NCBI GenBank assembly: GCA_910577675.1
Contig: CAJTOR010000016.1
Span: 14,652 to 78,651, forward strand
Source: an uncultured Lachnospiraceae bacterium
GTDB lineage: Bacteria; Bacillota; Clostridia; Lachnospirales; Lachnospiraceae
Reading direction: 5' to 3'
DNA length: 64,000 nt
Numbering within the stretch: the stretch's first letter is position 1; every line of letters begins with the position of its first letter. Below the pieces are notes generated by a model. That model made no database searches. It had not been told where the DNA came from and saw nothing but the letters and a program-made list of their open reading frames with translations. Of the stretch, positions 17,462 to 26,663 are shown in pieces. A program made the translations under genes and the position numbers.

Positions 17462-17719
17462 TCAAAGTCTGCCGATTAACGGGTTTGCAAACAGCAGGAT
17501 AATAGCAACCGCGAAACCGTAAAGACCGGTGGTCTCTGCCACTGCCTGCCCTAAAAGCATCGTAGACATGATTGTACCCTTTGCACCCGGGTTGCGTCCG
17601 ACTGCGGAAGCGCCGTGACCCGCCGCGATACCCTGGCCGACACCAGGTCCGATACCTGCGATCATCGCAAGACCTGCACCAATTGCGGAACATGCTAAAA
17701 TTAAACCCCTATCTGTCAT
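17462..17719 (-). CDS. atpE: ATP synthase Fo subunit c with sodium-binding residue set
   Basis: 85 residues, two membrane helices. The ion-binding carboxylate is Glu62. The ligands known from the sodium-translocating Ilyobacter ring (Gln, Val, Glu, Ser/Thr, Thr, Tyr) occur at Gln29, Val60, Glu62, Thr63, Thr64 and Tyr67, within AMIAGIGPGVGQG and GQAVAETTGLY. This predicts Na+ rather than H+ coupling. The N-terminus is hydrophobic but short, as in most c subunits. Confidence 0.96.
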   Translation of the reverse strand: MTDRGLILACSAIGAGLAMIAGIGPGVGQGIAAGHGASAVGRNPGAKGTIMSTMLLGQAVAETTGLYGFAVAIILLFANPLIGRL

Positions 17720-17769
17720 CTTTGTTTCCTCCTTAAAATCAACTTAAATACGATTTGTAAGCGACCGCC

Positions 17770-18540
17770 TTACTCTTCTTCAAAATTGTTTGAAATAAAT
17801 ACCATGGTCAGCATCGCGAAAACATAGGTCTGGATCGCTCCGGAAAACACATCGAAATACCCGTGCAATACCGAAGGCCAGATAATCGCGAATTTGCCGA
17901 TCAGCCCGTAAATCAGCCCCATCATTACCGTGCCGGAAAGCACGTTTCCAAAAAGACGCAGCGACATCGACAGCGGGGTTGCCAGCTCGCCGATAATATT
18001 GATCGGCGTAAGCAATACCGGCTTAAACAAGTTTGTGATGTGCGCCATCTTCTGGTACTTAAACCCGTTGTAATGAATGAGGACGAACGTAATCAGAGCC
18101 AGCCCAAAGGTCACGCCATAATCTGCGGTAGGCGGTCTTAACCCGAACAGACCTGCGACGTTGGCCAGAAGAATAAAGCAAAAGATCGTCCCAATGTAAT
18201 TTGCGAATTGCCCGCCATGTTTCTCACCCATATTTGTTTTGGTAAGATTGTCGATCGATTCGACCATGTACTCAATCACATTAAGGAACGGTCCCGGCGC
18301 TTTTTCCGGATCTGCCCTCTTGATTACCCTGTTTGCTATCAGTGCGAAGACGACCAGCGCCAGCATGACAATCAGCATAGTAATATGTGTTGTTGTCAGC
18401 CAGACTTTTTCACCGAAGAACTGATATGGCAGGAATCCATCCACGCCGAATGTCACGCCCTCGTCGTTACTTAGCTGGATCAGCCGGCCTGAAACGTCTG
18501 ATGAAAGCAAACTGCTAAGCAAACAGCTTCCATTACCCAC
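17770..18540 (-). CDS. atpB: ATP synthase Fo subunit a
   Basis: 256 residues with several membrane helices. The essential arginine lies in PLSMSLRLFGNVLSG. C-terminal helix GAIQTYVFAMLTMVFIS is also conserved. The first 40 residues are a longer than usual outer segment (MGNGSCLLSSLLSSDVSG..). It provides the ion half-channels against the c ring. It starts four bases after atpI's stop. Confidence 0.97.
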   Translation of the reverse strand: MGNGSCLLSSLLSSDVSGRLIQLSNDEGVTFGVDGFLPYQFFGEKVWLTTTHITMLIVMLALVVFALIANRVIKRADPEKAPGPFLNVIEYMVESIDNLTKTNMGEKHGGQFANYIGTIFCFILLANVAGLFGLRPPTADYGVTFGLALITFVLIHYNGFKYQKMAHITNLFKPVLLTPINIIGELATPLSMSLRLFGNVLSGTVMMGLIYGLIGKFAIIWPSVLHGYFDVFSGAIQTYVFAMLTMVFISNNFEEE

Positions 18541-18544
18541 TTTC

Positions 18545-19096
18545 TCACCTTCCTTTGCTTAAATATTTTATTGCTTTATGAGTTAACGGCTGTAAATATG
18601 CCGTGAACTTTAAACATAACACCCCTAAAAGCACCCCGAAAATATGGAATACCTGCGGAAAAAACGCGCTGACGGCAAGTGCGGCTCCCGCCATCAAAAG
18701 TCTGAGGACGGCACTTTTTTTCATATATTTCGAAGCGTGTTCCCCGTCCATGTCAAGCGCACGGTCAACCGACACATACAGATGCCTTAGCATCAGCCCC
18801 GCTACACAGGCTCCTAAAAGAACCCCAAGCGCCCACCGGACTGCGTCGCCGCCCACAGCAAAAACAAAGCCTGCGGCAGCCAACAAAACAGCGCAGCCAA
18901 CAAGTCCCACCGCCATATCCCTTATGGTTTCCGACGCGTTCAGTGCGTCCTCTTCAGGGTCAATCGCAGAATACGCGATGTCATCCCCGGTTTTAGCATT
19001 TTCTGTTACCGTATCTTCCTGCAATCTCTCCGGTTCCTTCGCTGTTCCACCTTCACCCTCCATTTTCTGAGCTGTCATGGCTATTTCCTCCGTCAT
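18545..19096 (-). CDS. atpI: ATP synthase subunit I (AtpI)-like membrane protein
   Basis: 183 residues from ATG 19096 (GGGAG eight bases upstream). An acidic tail (about 1-60) is followed by four membrane helices arranged as in the ATP synthase I family (ALGVLLGACVAGLMLRHLYVS, GAALAVSAFFPQVFHIFGVLLG). AtpI-type proteins help assemble the c ring. The position between atpZ and atpB supports the name. The acidic extension is unusual, and a second possible start at 19078 also has a GGAGG-like site. Confidence 0.8.
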   Translation of the reverse strand: MTEEIAMTAQKMEGEGGTAKEPERLQEDTVTENAKTGDDIAYSAIDPEEDALNASETIRDMAVGLVGCAVLLAAAGFVFAVGGDAVRWALGVLLGACVAGLMLRHLYVSVDRALDMDGEHASKYMKKSAVLRLLMAGAALAVSAFFPQVFHIFGVLLGVLCLKFTAYLQPLTHKAIKYLSKGR

Positions 19097-19538
19097 GGCT
19101 TTTCTCCCTTTCCCTGCGCCACAAGTCAAATTCTTCCTCCGCCCTCTCCCTGCGGCTTTTCACTGCGGTCCGAATTGCGTCAGGCTTTACCGCCCCATTT
19201 TCTATTGCAGCGATATTGGCTTCACATGTTTCTGGTTCATCGCCATCAGCTTTGCCTTCCCCGCCACCCTGTTTTGACCGCGCTTTTTTAAGGTTCTCCC
19301 AGTATGCTTGTTCCTGTCTTTCGCGTTTTAAATCCTCCGCATAAAAAGGTTTCGTCAATTTATAGATATTGCGGAATGCGGCAAGTATGCCAAGCAGCAG
19401 GAAAATCAGGAAAAAGAAACCTGTCCCAAACTTAGCGTCCAGCCAGTTCCCTATAAAGGCAGCGAGAAAGATTGGCACAATCATACTGATGCCAATCTGT
19501 GAAATCATCAACAATGCTTTTATTCTGTCCTTTTTCAC
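19053..19538 (-). CDS. atpZ: AtpZ/ATPase gene 1-like membrane protein
   Basis: 161 residues from GTG 19538 (GGAGG six to seven bases upstream); an upstream ATG would cover that site. The first half has two membrane helices with the GNWLDAKFGTGFFFLIFLLLG pattern of the AtpZ family; family members from other bacteria act with AtpI in magnesium/calcium or c-ring assembly roles. The second half is a charged tail (EEEFDLWRREREKSHDGG..) overlapping the start of atpI by 44 bp. It is the first gene of the operon. Confidence 0.8.
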   Translation of the reverse strand: MKKDRIKALLMISQIGISMIVPIFLAAFIGNWLDAKFGTGFFFLIFLLLGILAAFRNIYKLTKPFYAEDLKRERQEQAYWENLKKARSKQGGGEGKADGDEPETCEANIAAIENGAVKPDAIRTAVKSRRERAEEEFDLWRREREKSHDGGNSHDSSENGG

Positions 19539-19577
19539 CCCAGTCCTCCGCTCCCAAATATAACCCCGTGCCATATC

Positions 19578-19606
19578 ATATCACAATTTCCCAAAAATGT
19601 ATACAA
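19578..19606 (-). promoter_or_regulatory. Possible promoter of the ATP synthase operon
   Basis: Minus-strand TTGTAT (19606-19601), 17 bp, TGATAT (19583-19578) lies about 40 bp before the GTG of atpZ, in an AT-rich stretch of about 165 bp. The -10 match is moderate. Confidence 0.35.
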
Positions 19607-19741
19607 TTTCAGAGGAAAATTGTTAAATTTATTTTAATTTTATCTTCAACCCTTTTCTTTACTGAAACAAAATTTCTTGTTTTTCTATTTTTTGCTATAT
19701 TTTATCATTTTTTTATAATTTATTTTCCTTTATAAAACCCA

Positions 19742-20311
19742 TTAAATGGAAATGATTCCTAAATGTTCCAGAAGAATTTTAGCTCCGAGCAAAATAAGAA
19801 TTAACCCACCTATAAACTCCGCTTTTGATTTGTACTTTACACCAAACAGGTTGCCGACCTTAACGCCCAACATCGAGAGCATAAAAGTAGTCACCCCAAT
19901 CAGCGAAACGGCAAGGGGCATATTCTGATCTAAGAATGCAAATGTAACCCCGACCGCCAGGGCATCAATACTTGTCGCAACTGCCATAATAAACATTGTT
20001 TTTACGTCAAGGTCGGCACTCGCCCTCTCCTCCTCTTTTCCAAATGCCTCGCGGATCATATTCCCGCCAATCAGCGCAAGAAGCACAAATGCAATCCAGT
20101 GATCCACGCTCTTTATTCTGTCAGCAAATGAAACTCCAAGAAAATAGCCGATCACCGGCATAAGCGCCTGGAAGGTGCCGAACCACAGCCCGACGATAAC
20201 AGCGTTTTTCCACGACATCTTTTTCATTGCCAGCCCCTTGCAGACCGCAACCGCAAACGCGTCCATCGACAGGCCGACAGCCAGCACAAACAGGGTTATA
20301 AATTCATTCAT
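19742..20311 (-). CDS. mntP: Manganese efflux pump MntP
   Basis: 189 residues from ATG 20311 (AAAGGGA upstream). Six membrane helices in two repeats, each with the acidic motif of the family: AVGLSMDAFAVAVCKGLA and VATSIDALAVGVTFAF. It exports Mn2+ across the membrane. I found no clear yybP-ykoY-type leader in the short upstream region. It stands alone between the atp operon and a membrane protein gene. Confidence 0.92.
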   Translation of the reverse strand: MNEFITLFVLAVGLSMDAFAVAVCKGLAMKKMSWKNAVIVGLWFGTFQALMPVIGYFLGVSFADRIKSVDHWIAFVLLALIGGNMIREAFGKEEERASADLDVKTMFIMAVATSIDALAVGVTFAFLDQNMPLAVSLIGVTTFMLSMLGVKVGNLFGVKYKSKAEFIGGLILILLGAKILLEHLGIISI

Positions 20312-20370
20312 CACACATCCCTTTCTTCTTTTCCCATGGTTTTAGATTATGTATGATCTTTAAATCTTTA

Positions 20371-21369
20371 CTAAAGATTTTCTGTCGGTGTTCCCTGCCT
20401 CAATGCCAGGTCAATAATAAAATCCATAAAATCCCTATAATCCATAACGTATTTTGCGGAATTTACAGCATATTCCTTCCCCTCAAATGTCAGAAAAAGC
20501 TTTTCTACCTCCATCTGGCCGACCTTCGCGCGCCGGATTTTCTTTAATGTCCTCCACTGGAATGTCTTTTTGGAGAACAGATTACAAAATGTTATTTCTT
20601 CTTTTGTATAGCGGATTCTATCCGAATGCAGCCAGATACCATATAAGAAAATCGCGGCAGCTATGGCGAGCGCAACCGGAAAAATTACCATGTCGGACCT
20701 GACAAACATCTTAGATAACTGATAATCCCCCATCTGCCCGAGCACTAAAACACTTACAACAAGGAACGCCGATACAAAAAAGACAGCCCATTTCGCGGCA
20801 TGCCGTCCCATAACCCGCTCCCCGTTCTTCCACACCCCTTTTCCATCCCGCGCCTGTTTCGAGCTGCACATGCGCTTTGCCATATCTGAGAATAGGTCAT
20901 AGTTTTCCAGTGTCATATCGGTTTTCAGCAGTTTTTTCCCCCCGGCCGCATAGAGTACCAGACGGTTTCCCACAAACTCCATACGGCTGATCTCCTGCCA
21001 TTTTACATGCAGGCTGCTTCGGAACGGCCGCCCTACAATCAGTTCCTCCTCATCAAAAAATACATGCTGCGCATAGAGGATGTAGCCAACCACCATGCAA
21101 AAAACCCCCACCAAAACGCCGAGCAATATAACGGGAATTATCCATGGCTCTTCCTCGGTCGTTTTGTCCTTAGCTGCCATCGTGCCAATAAAGATAAACA
21201 GTGCTGCCAGTACGATACCGATTGTGTACATGCCAAAGCGCAGTGTCGGATTCCTCCGCATCACTGTCTTGTTTGGATCAACCCGTTTTTCCTCGCGCTT
21301 GCTGCTGCCCAGAAAACCGGCAAGCAGGGCAATCGCCACCCAAAACCCCAATTCTATAAAATATGTCAT
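20371..21369 (-). CDS. Membrane protein with PH-like domains, unknown function
   Basis: 332 residues from ATG 21369 (GGAGG five bases upstream). The order is membrane helix (2-20), two helices (about 48-67 and 80-104), a soluble PH-like domain (VFFDEEELIVGRPFRSS, VKWQEISRMEFVGNRLVLYA), two more helices (about 195-250) and a second similar domain (RYTKEEITFCNLFSKKTFQWRTL). The two soluble parts resemble bacterial PH domains, found in many uncharacterised Clostridia membrane proteins. No catalytic residues seen. Confidence 0.6.
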   Translation of the reverse strand: MTYFIELGFWVAIALLAGFLGSSKREEKRVDPNKTVMRRNPTLRFGMYTIGIVLAALFIFIGTMAAKDKTTEEEPWIIPVILLGVLVGVFCMVVGYILYAQHVFFDEEELIVGRPFRSSLHVKWQEISRMEFVGNRLVLYAAGGKKLLKTDMTLENYDLFSDMAKRMCSSKQARDGKGVWKNGERVMGRHAAKWAVFFVSAFLVVSVLVLGQMGDYQLSKMFVRSDMVIFPVALAIAAAIFLYGIWLHSDRIRYTKEEITFCNLFSKKTFQWRTLKKIRRAKVGQMEVEKLFLTFEGKEYAVNSAKYVMDYRDFMDFIIDLALRQGTPTENL

Positions 21370-21399
21370 TCCATCCTCCAATAAGGTTCTTTAACAAAT

Positions 21400-22515
21400 C
21401 TACCTGTCATAGTAAAAATCATCTTCCGGAAGCTTCCCCCCGACACTTGCCGCCTCTTCGTCATACAGCGCTTTCAGATACCCACCAATGCGCTGTTTCA
21501 TATCCTCGCCCTCAACAAAAACAATATTGCAGTAAGGAATTGCTTTTTCTGCAACTGCGGCTTTGATAATATCAAATTTTTCCACAAGCGCTGCCGCCTC
21601 CTTAACATTTTCCGTGACAAACTGTGTAGAGTCATGGTACTCCGAAAGAAAAGCGTTAAGTGCCTCTTTATTTTCCTCTGCAAACGCCCTGTTTACAAGC
21701 ACAACACCTGTCACGACCGAACTTCCATCCTTCGCATATCTCTCCCATTCCTCCGCCACATCAAGCGCGATGCGCAGCTTCTTATTCTGTGACATAGCCA
21801 CTGTCACATAGGGCTGTGGAAGCATTGCAACGGCATCCCCTCCCTCCGCCAAAACAGCGGCAACTTCCGCCGCTTCGGACTTGTATTCAACTGTCACGTC
21901 CTTTCCCGCTTCAAGCCCCGCAGCGCGCAAAAGATAGTTCAGGGTATATTCCGGCGTGGTGCCCTTGCCGGTCGAATAAATGGTCTTCCCCTTTAAATCC
22001 TCCACGGACTTAATTTCCTCGCCGGTTTCGACAATATAGAGCACGCTGACCGTATTGATGGCTGCCACCTGCACCTGCCCTTCGGTTTTATTATACAAAA
22101 CACTAGCCAGGTTGCACGGTACTGCTGCAATCTGGATATTGCCCTTGATAATTTCCGCCGTAATCTCATCCGCCGCACCCGCAAGCCGGAAATTATATGT
22201 ATTCTCGGTTTCTCCATTCTCTGCTTTTTCCATCAGTTCTATCATTCCGATTGCCGTCGGTCCTTTTAACGCCGCAACCGAAATCTCAATTTTTTCCTCG
22301 GGAATTTCCGCTTTGTCATCCTCATCCGCCGGGTTCCCTGTCGAACCGGGGACTTCCGTGGCTTTCGGGGTCGGCAGATTATCTGCGCCCGCTTCCTGTT
22401 TTCCACATCCGCAAAATCCCCCTGCCATAAGCACAAGCCCCATCAGGCAGGTCATCACGGCTCTTAAAAGTTTCCTTTTTTCAAGGCAAATTTTTCTTCC
22501 ATAATTTTCCATTTC
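21400..22515 (-). CDS. ABC-transporter-type substrate-binding lipoprotein
   Basis: 371 residues from ATG 22515 (GGGGGAG eight bases upstream). A lipoprotein signal with Cys in GFCGC is followed by a Pro/Thr/Glu linker and a two-lobe binding domain of the NMT1/SsuA type (ALKGPTAIGMIELMEKAENG, AAVPCNLASVLYNKT, LKGKTIYSTGKGTTPEY). Such proteins usually bind thiamin precursors, nitrate or sulfonates. No permease or ATPase gene is adjacent, so the partner must be encoded elsewhere or is lost. Substrate not predictable here. Confidence 0.75.
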   Translation of the reverse strand, partial: EMENYGRKICLEKRKLLRAVMTCLMGLVLMAGGFCGCGKQEAGADNLPTPKATEVPGSTGNPADEDDKAEIPEEKIEISVAALKGPTAIGMIELMEKAENGETENTYNFRLAGAADEITAEIIKGNIQIAAVPCNLASVLYNKTEGQVQVAAINTVSVLYIVETGEEIKSVEDLKGKTIYSTGKGTTPEYTLNYLLRAAGLEAGKDVTVEYKSEAAEVAAVLAEGGDAVAMLPQPYVTVAMSQNKKLRIALDVAEEWERYAKDGSSVVTGVVLVNRAFAEENKEALNAFLSEYHDSTQFVTENVKEAAALVEKFDIIKAAVAEKAIPYCNIVFVEGEDMKQRIGGYLKALYDEEAASVGGKLPEDDFYYDR

Positions 22516-22590
22516 ATTTTCTCCCCCTGCTTTTATAATCTGGTTCCCACCCGAAGGTTTTAAGATTCTTTCGCAGTCCACACCAAGCTA

Positions 22591-23877
22591 TCAGCCATGC
22601 TTGCCAAACTTTAACCCGCGCTTTTTCTTTCCTTTTTTATCCGCCCCGGCAGTTTCGGCGGCTTCCCCTATAATCTGCACCTGCGGCGCTTCTTCCATCC
22701 CGTCCTCCTGCGCATCTTCTACAAGCCCGGCGGCGGTCTGCGCCTGCTCCTCCTTCCACTGCCAGTACTCTGCATCAAGATCCACCCCGCCGGTAACCGC
22801 ATCGAAATAAGCCTGGTTTACCTTCACCTCATACGTAGCGCGCTTTACCGGGGGATCATAAGGCTGTCCGACATCCTCATAGAGCGCTGTACCGATTTTG
22901 CGCACCTTCTTTTTTGATGCTTCCTCCGCCCATTCTGCTTCCAGATCCGGGCTCATGCGCGCGTGCCGCCCCGCAGAAACTCTCCGCCTGTCCGCATACC
23001 TGTTTTTCTGCCCCTTGGCAGACTGCCCTTTTTTGCTCGCAGCACGGCCAATCGGGGTGGCTGCCGCAGCTGCTTTGGCATGCGTTTTCTCCTTTTCACC
23101 CGCCGTATCTGCGTCTTCTTTTATAATATCAGCCAATCCATCTTTGTCAGAATCTGTTTTTGTGCCCGCTGAATCAACTGTTTCTTCCCCGGATATTTTT
23201 TCCTCATCCCCATTAAAGCCGTCCTCCCCGTTATACTCCTCCCCCCACTCTTTAGCATCTTCCTCCCCCGTACCATTCTCCTCATCCCCGGTGTACTCTT
23301 CCCCGTCGTACTCCTCCTCATAGTCTTCCCCGTAATCTTCCTCTTCTCCCTCCCTGTACTTCTTTAAGGCTTCCTCGCGCTCACTCTCCTGTTTAAGTCT
23401 TTCATTCTCGCGCTCGATCAGCTTCAAATACTTTTCGCCCTGCGCCATAGCGCCAAGCTGCTGATGTATCTCCTCCTGGTCTTCGCTTAGTACCTTTGCC
23501 TGCCGGTCAAGCCTCTGTGCAATGCGCGCGTACTGTTCCCATAGCTGTTCCTTCGCATCCGCCAGCACATCGCCAAGTTCTTCCAGCATATTATCCGTAT
23601 AGACCAGGGAGGCGGCATACACATCCTCCGCCCCGCTCTGTGCGTCCTTACGTATTCTTTCCCCTTCCCTGTGAAACTCATTGATGCCGCGCTCCCTCGC
23701 CTCCTGTGTCGCCTCGTACTCATCCATCACCCGGATAACGGCATAATTGAGTTTTTCCAGCAAACGGAACAATTCTTTTTTCGGTACAATAATCTTTTCC
23801 CCGCCCTCATCCCCGAATGGTTCACATTTCGAAAATAATATATGGATGCGGCGCATAATCTGTTCCAAATCTTCCAT
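22591..23877 (-). CDS. Coiled-coil protein with long acidic linker, unknown function
   Basis: 428 residues. Residues 1-170 are helical coiled coil (KKELFRLLEKLNYAVIRVMDEY, LGDVLADAKEQLWEQYARIA), similar in look to cell-division or V-ATPase-stalk-type helical proteins. About 175-260 is a Glu/Asp/Gly/Tyr-rich low-complexity tract. About 270-330 is Ala/Lys/Arg-rich. The end has a conserved-looking block (YEVKVNQAYFDAVTGG) and a basic tail. No signal peptide or membrane segment. I do not recognise the family; a structural or scaffold role is only an inference. Confidence 0.6.
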   Translation of the reverse strand: MEDLEQIMRRIHILFSKCEPFGDEGGEKIIVPKKELFRLLEKLNYAVIRVMDEYEATQEARERGINEFHREGERIRKDAQSGAEDVYAASLVYTDNMLEELGDVLADAKEQLWEQYARIAQRLDRQAKVLSEDQEEIHQQLGAMAQGEKYLKLIERENERLKQESEREEALKKYREGEEEDYGEDYEEEYDGEEYTGDEENGTGEEDAKEWGEEYNGEDGFNGDEEKISGEETVDSAGTKTDSDKDGLADIIKEDADTAGEKEKTHAKAAAAATPIGRAASKKGQSAKGQKNRYADRRRVSAGRHARMSPDLEAEWAEEASKKKVRKIGTALYEDVGQPYDPPVKRATYEVKVNQAYFDAVTGGVDLDAEYWQWKEEQAQTAAGLVEDAQEDGMEEAPQVQIIGEAAETAGADKKGKKKRGLKFGKHG

Positions 23878-24013
23878 AGACCACCATGCCTTTCAGGCTT
23901 ACTGCTTGGTTCCGATATAGTGTACCACAGGTGGCTAATTATTTCTACCCTTTTCTTCACCCAAGTTTCTGCTTTTTCTTCCCATTTTCTAAAAAAGATT
24001 TGTCCCCTTCTCC

Positions 24014-24955
24014 TTATTTTCCTACACATAAATAGATAAAATACGCCGCATAGCCAAGCAGCATAATGGTACCGCCCATCCGGTCAAGTTTGTGGCGCAT
24101 CAGCACGCAGACCAGCAAAAGCACTGACGCGGCAATCGCGATCCCCATATCTACCACAAATCCTGCCGCAAACGGAACCGGCAAAATCAGCGCTGTGGTG
24201 CCGACTACAAACAGGATGTTCACAATATTGCTCCCCACAATATTCCCGATTGCAATGTCCGCCTTTCCCTTGCGCGCTGCGGAAACACTGGTAACAAGTT
24301 CCGGCAGTGAGGTGCCGAGCGCGATAATGGTCAGCCCTATAAACTTTTCGGACAAGCCCACGATTTTTGCAAGCGCCGTCGCAGCATCCACCGTTACATC
24401 GCTGCCAAATACAACGAGTGCAAGCCCGACAAGCACAAGCATAAAAAGCTTCCAGATACTTGTCTTCCCCTCTTTCTTTTCCGGCTCCTGCGCCTTCTGG
24501 TTTTTCGTCATCCGGTACAAATACAGAATATACAGGATAAAAAACAGCCATAACACCGCGCCCTCCGCGCGTCCCACCTGGTTTCCCGTAATGCCAAAGA
24601 CAAGCAGCAGGACTGATATCCCAATCATAAAAGGCATCTCATAGCGGACGGTCGATCTCTGCACAGCCACCGCAACAATCACGGAGGTCAGCCCCAGGAT
24701 AATAAGAATATTCAAAATATTGCTGCCCACCACATTGCCGATTGTGATATCCGCCGTCCCCTTAAATGCCGCCGAAATGCTGACCGCCGCCTCCGGCGCG
24801 CTCGTCCCCATCGCCACGATGGTCAGTCCAATCACCAACTGCGGTATCCCAAAACGCTCCGCAATCCCCGCTGCCCCGTCAACAAACCAGTCCGCCCCCT
24901 TTACGAGCATAACAAAACCAACGATGACAAGAAGAATCTGCAATAATACTTCCAT
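24014..24955 (-). CDS. Calcium/sodium antiporter, CaCA superfamily
   Basis: 313 residues from ATG 24955 (AAGGAG upstream). Ten predicted membrane helices in two inverted repeats, each with the family ion-binding motifs: MGTSAPEAAVS with GNVVGSNILN, and LGTSLPELVTS with GNIVGSNIVN. It exchanges Ca2+ for Na+ across the membrane. A sodium-type ATP synthase lies in the same window, which would fit a sodium economy, but this link is inference. Confidence 0.92.
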   Translation of the reverse strand: MEVLLQILLVIVGFVMLVKGADWFVDGAAGIAERFGIPQLVIGLTIVAMGTSAPEAAVSISAAFKGTADITIGNVVGSNILNILIILGLTSVIVAVAVQRSTVRYEMPFMIGISVLLLVFGITGNQVGRAEGAVLWLFFILYILYLYRMTKNQKAQEPEKKEGKTSIWKLFMLVLVGLALVVFGSDVTVDAATALAKIVGLSEKFIGLTIIALGTSLPELVTSVSAARKGKADIAIGNIVGSNIVNILFVVGTTALILPVPFAAGFVVDMGIAIAASVLLLVCVLMRHKLDRMGGTIMLLGYAAYFIYLCVGK

Positions 24956-25052
24956 ACTGTACTCCTTTCCTGCAAAGTGTTTTCTCCACTTTTGCCTTTT
25001 GTTATAAAGGAAATATCTGGAATCCACCTATTTAAGGCGCGCACCCGCACAC

Positions 25053-25102
25053 AAAAAAAAGACTTTTGCTGTAATTAGAAATTTAAATTACAACAAAAGT
25101 CT
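25053..25102 (-). terminator. Intrinsic terminator
   Basis: AGACTTTTG.TGTAATT (25060-25076) pairs with 25086-25102, 16 of 17 positions, loop 9 nt. The minus strand then has a run of eight T. It ends transcription coming from the ABC remnant or the surface-protein gene upstream on the minus strand. Confidence 0.75.
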
Positions 25103-25271
25103 CGTTGCTTCGTTACGAACCGGAGTTCCAAAAACATAAGGAACTCGTACTGACGATACCGTAAACACCCTGCGGATGCCAACTACTCCCCTTTATTTAT
25201 GTTTAAGATAACAGACAAGCATGGGTTTGTCAAGAATTTTTTCCGCGAAATCTCTTTTCTGCCACTTTTTG

Positions 25272-25412
25272 TTACCCGAACAGTTCCCCGGCACTTTCCC
25301 TGTAATACTTTGCCTGCGCCGACCATAGTTTCTTGTAAGCTCCCGGTTTTCCTACAAGTTCCTCATGGGAACCGCGCTGTACAATCCGCCCGTCAAGGCA
25401 AACAAAAACAGT
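25272..25412 (-). pseudogene. 3' remnant of an ABC exporter ATPase
   Basis: Minus-strand translation gives VFVCLDGRIVQRGSHEEL followed by VGKPGAYKKLWSAQAKYYRE and a stop at 25274-25272. This is the last 45 residues of an ABC exporter subunit, after the H-loop ('G.I.ERGSHEELL'). Nothing upstream continues the frame, so the rest of the gene has been deleted. A terminator follows at 25053-25102. Confidence 0.7.
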
Positions 25413-25466
25413 GGTTTAAAAAGTTATATAACCCACCTCTGTTTTTATCATTTTCATCAGCAAACC

Positions 25467-26546
25467 TTATTTCACGGTTACTTTACTGTATTTTCCCTGG
25501 TTTAATGCCTTATCCATAACCCAGACATAAACCACATCACCCTTTACAAGCTTTGCGGTCTTTACAGAAAACGTCCCCTTGCCGCTGATATTTCCGGTGT
25601 AAATCTTATCCCCGACGCGCACAAACACCGTTGCATTCTTCTCGCCGTTTCCGGTCACCTTCGTTGTGCCTGCCTTGTAGACAAGCTTCGTCGGTTTTGC
25701 CGGCGGGGTATTATCCGTTTCCTTAAAGATCTCTGTACGGAACGTGAAATCCGAGGAGGACATATGCCCTCTCCAGCTCACACCCAGGAAATAAGTCCCT
25801 GCCTTTAATGTGATCTTGTATGCCTCCGACCATTCCCCATACTTCGCAAGCTTCAACTCGGACATCCCTGCTGCCTCTGAGGTAATATTTGTGCCCTTCT
25901 CATTGTACACCTGCATGGAGCCCGCTGAAAAATTCTGTGCCATATTGCCTTGCAGGGTAAAGACGGTATCATTTTCCAAAGTAAATTTCGTGTAGCGGGC
26001 AGCATACTTTTCATTGATGTTGATCTTACAGTCCTCCCCGATTGTTAATGGAATCGGGTTATCCGTCGTTTTGCCGTCCACGCCTTTGCCAAAGCCCCAT
26101 GAAGTAGTCTTAAAAGAGATGGTCAGCACCTGGTCATCGCCCAGGTCATTTGGAGTGCAGGAGAACACAACATAGTAAGTCCCCGCATCCACCGCATCAA
26201 GCTCACCCACACTTTTCGAGCAGAGCTTATCGGAATACACCGACTGTAATTTCCAACTGAAATTTGCACTTCTCTCACTCTCTATATGGCTTGTGATCTC
26301 AACCTTGCTCGTTTCCGCAAGCGTAAAGGTAAAATAACAATTTTTATTTTTGACCTTCTCCACCTGAAATGAAACCTCACCTGTCTCAAGCTCCACAGGC
26401 TTATCAACATCATAGGACAACTTGCCATACTGCCCTTTCTCCTGTGCCCCCAGAACCGTCACATTCCCCCATGCCCCCACGGACACTGTCATTACCGCAG
26501 CCAGCATCACTGCTGCAAGCTTTGAAAAAACTGTTACTTTTCTCAT
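25467..26546 (-). CDS. Secreted protein with Ig-like C-terminal domain
   Basis: 359 residues. A signal peptide (1-34, ending near VTVLGA) is preceded by AAGGGG. Two beta-rich domains of pre-peptidase C-terminal look follow (about 45-160 and 165-285; each contains a 'YYVVFSC' or 'YFLGVSW' strand after a Gly-Thr). The C-terminus (about 290-359, starting TPPAKPTKLVYKAGTT) is a bacterial Ig-like domain. No catalytic domain remains, so it may bind surfaces or be the remnant of a larger enzyme. Confidence 0.65.
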   Translation of the reverse strand: MRKVTVFSKLAAVMLAAVMTVSVGAWGNVTVLGAQEKGQYGKLSYDVDKPVELETGEVSFQVEKVKNKNCYFTFTLAETSKVEITSHIESERSANFSWKLQSVYSDKLCSKSVGELDAVDAGTYYVVFSCTPNDLGDDQVLTISFKTTSWGFGKGVDGKTTDNPIPLTIGEDCKININEKYAARYTKFTLENDTVFTLQGNMAQNFSAGSMQVYNEKGTNITSEAAGMSELKLAKYGEWSEAYKITLKAGTYFLGVSWRGHMSSSDFTFRTEIFKETDNTPPAKPTKLVYKAGTTKVTGNGEKNATVFVRVGDKIYTGNISGKGTFSVKTAKLVKGDVVYVWVMDKALNQGKYSKVTVK

Positions 26547-26663
26547 ACTACACGCCCCTTTTCTTAGAATCCACTGGTCTACAGTTCCCTTTTATAATGG
26601 CTCTATCCCTCTCCGCCACTGTACTTAATTATAGCGGAAAACTAAGAATTTGTAAATATTATT

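Noticed and set aside
20312..20370. A yybP-ykoY manganese riboswitch before mntP
   Set aside because: The upstream stretch is under 60 bp to the next gene and has no matching stems.
22898..23323. Long plus-strand open frames inside the 22591-23877 gene
   Set aside because: They mirror the acidic low-complexity tract on the other strand (Ser/Pro-rich output) and have no ribosome binding site.
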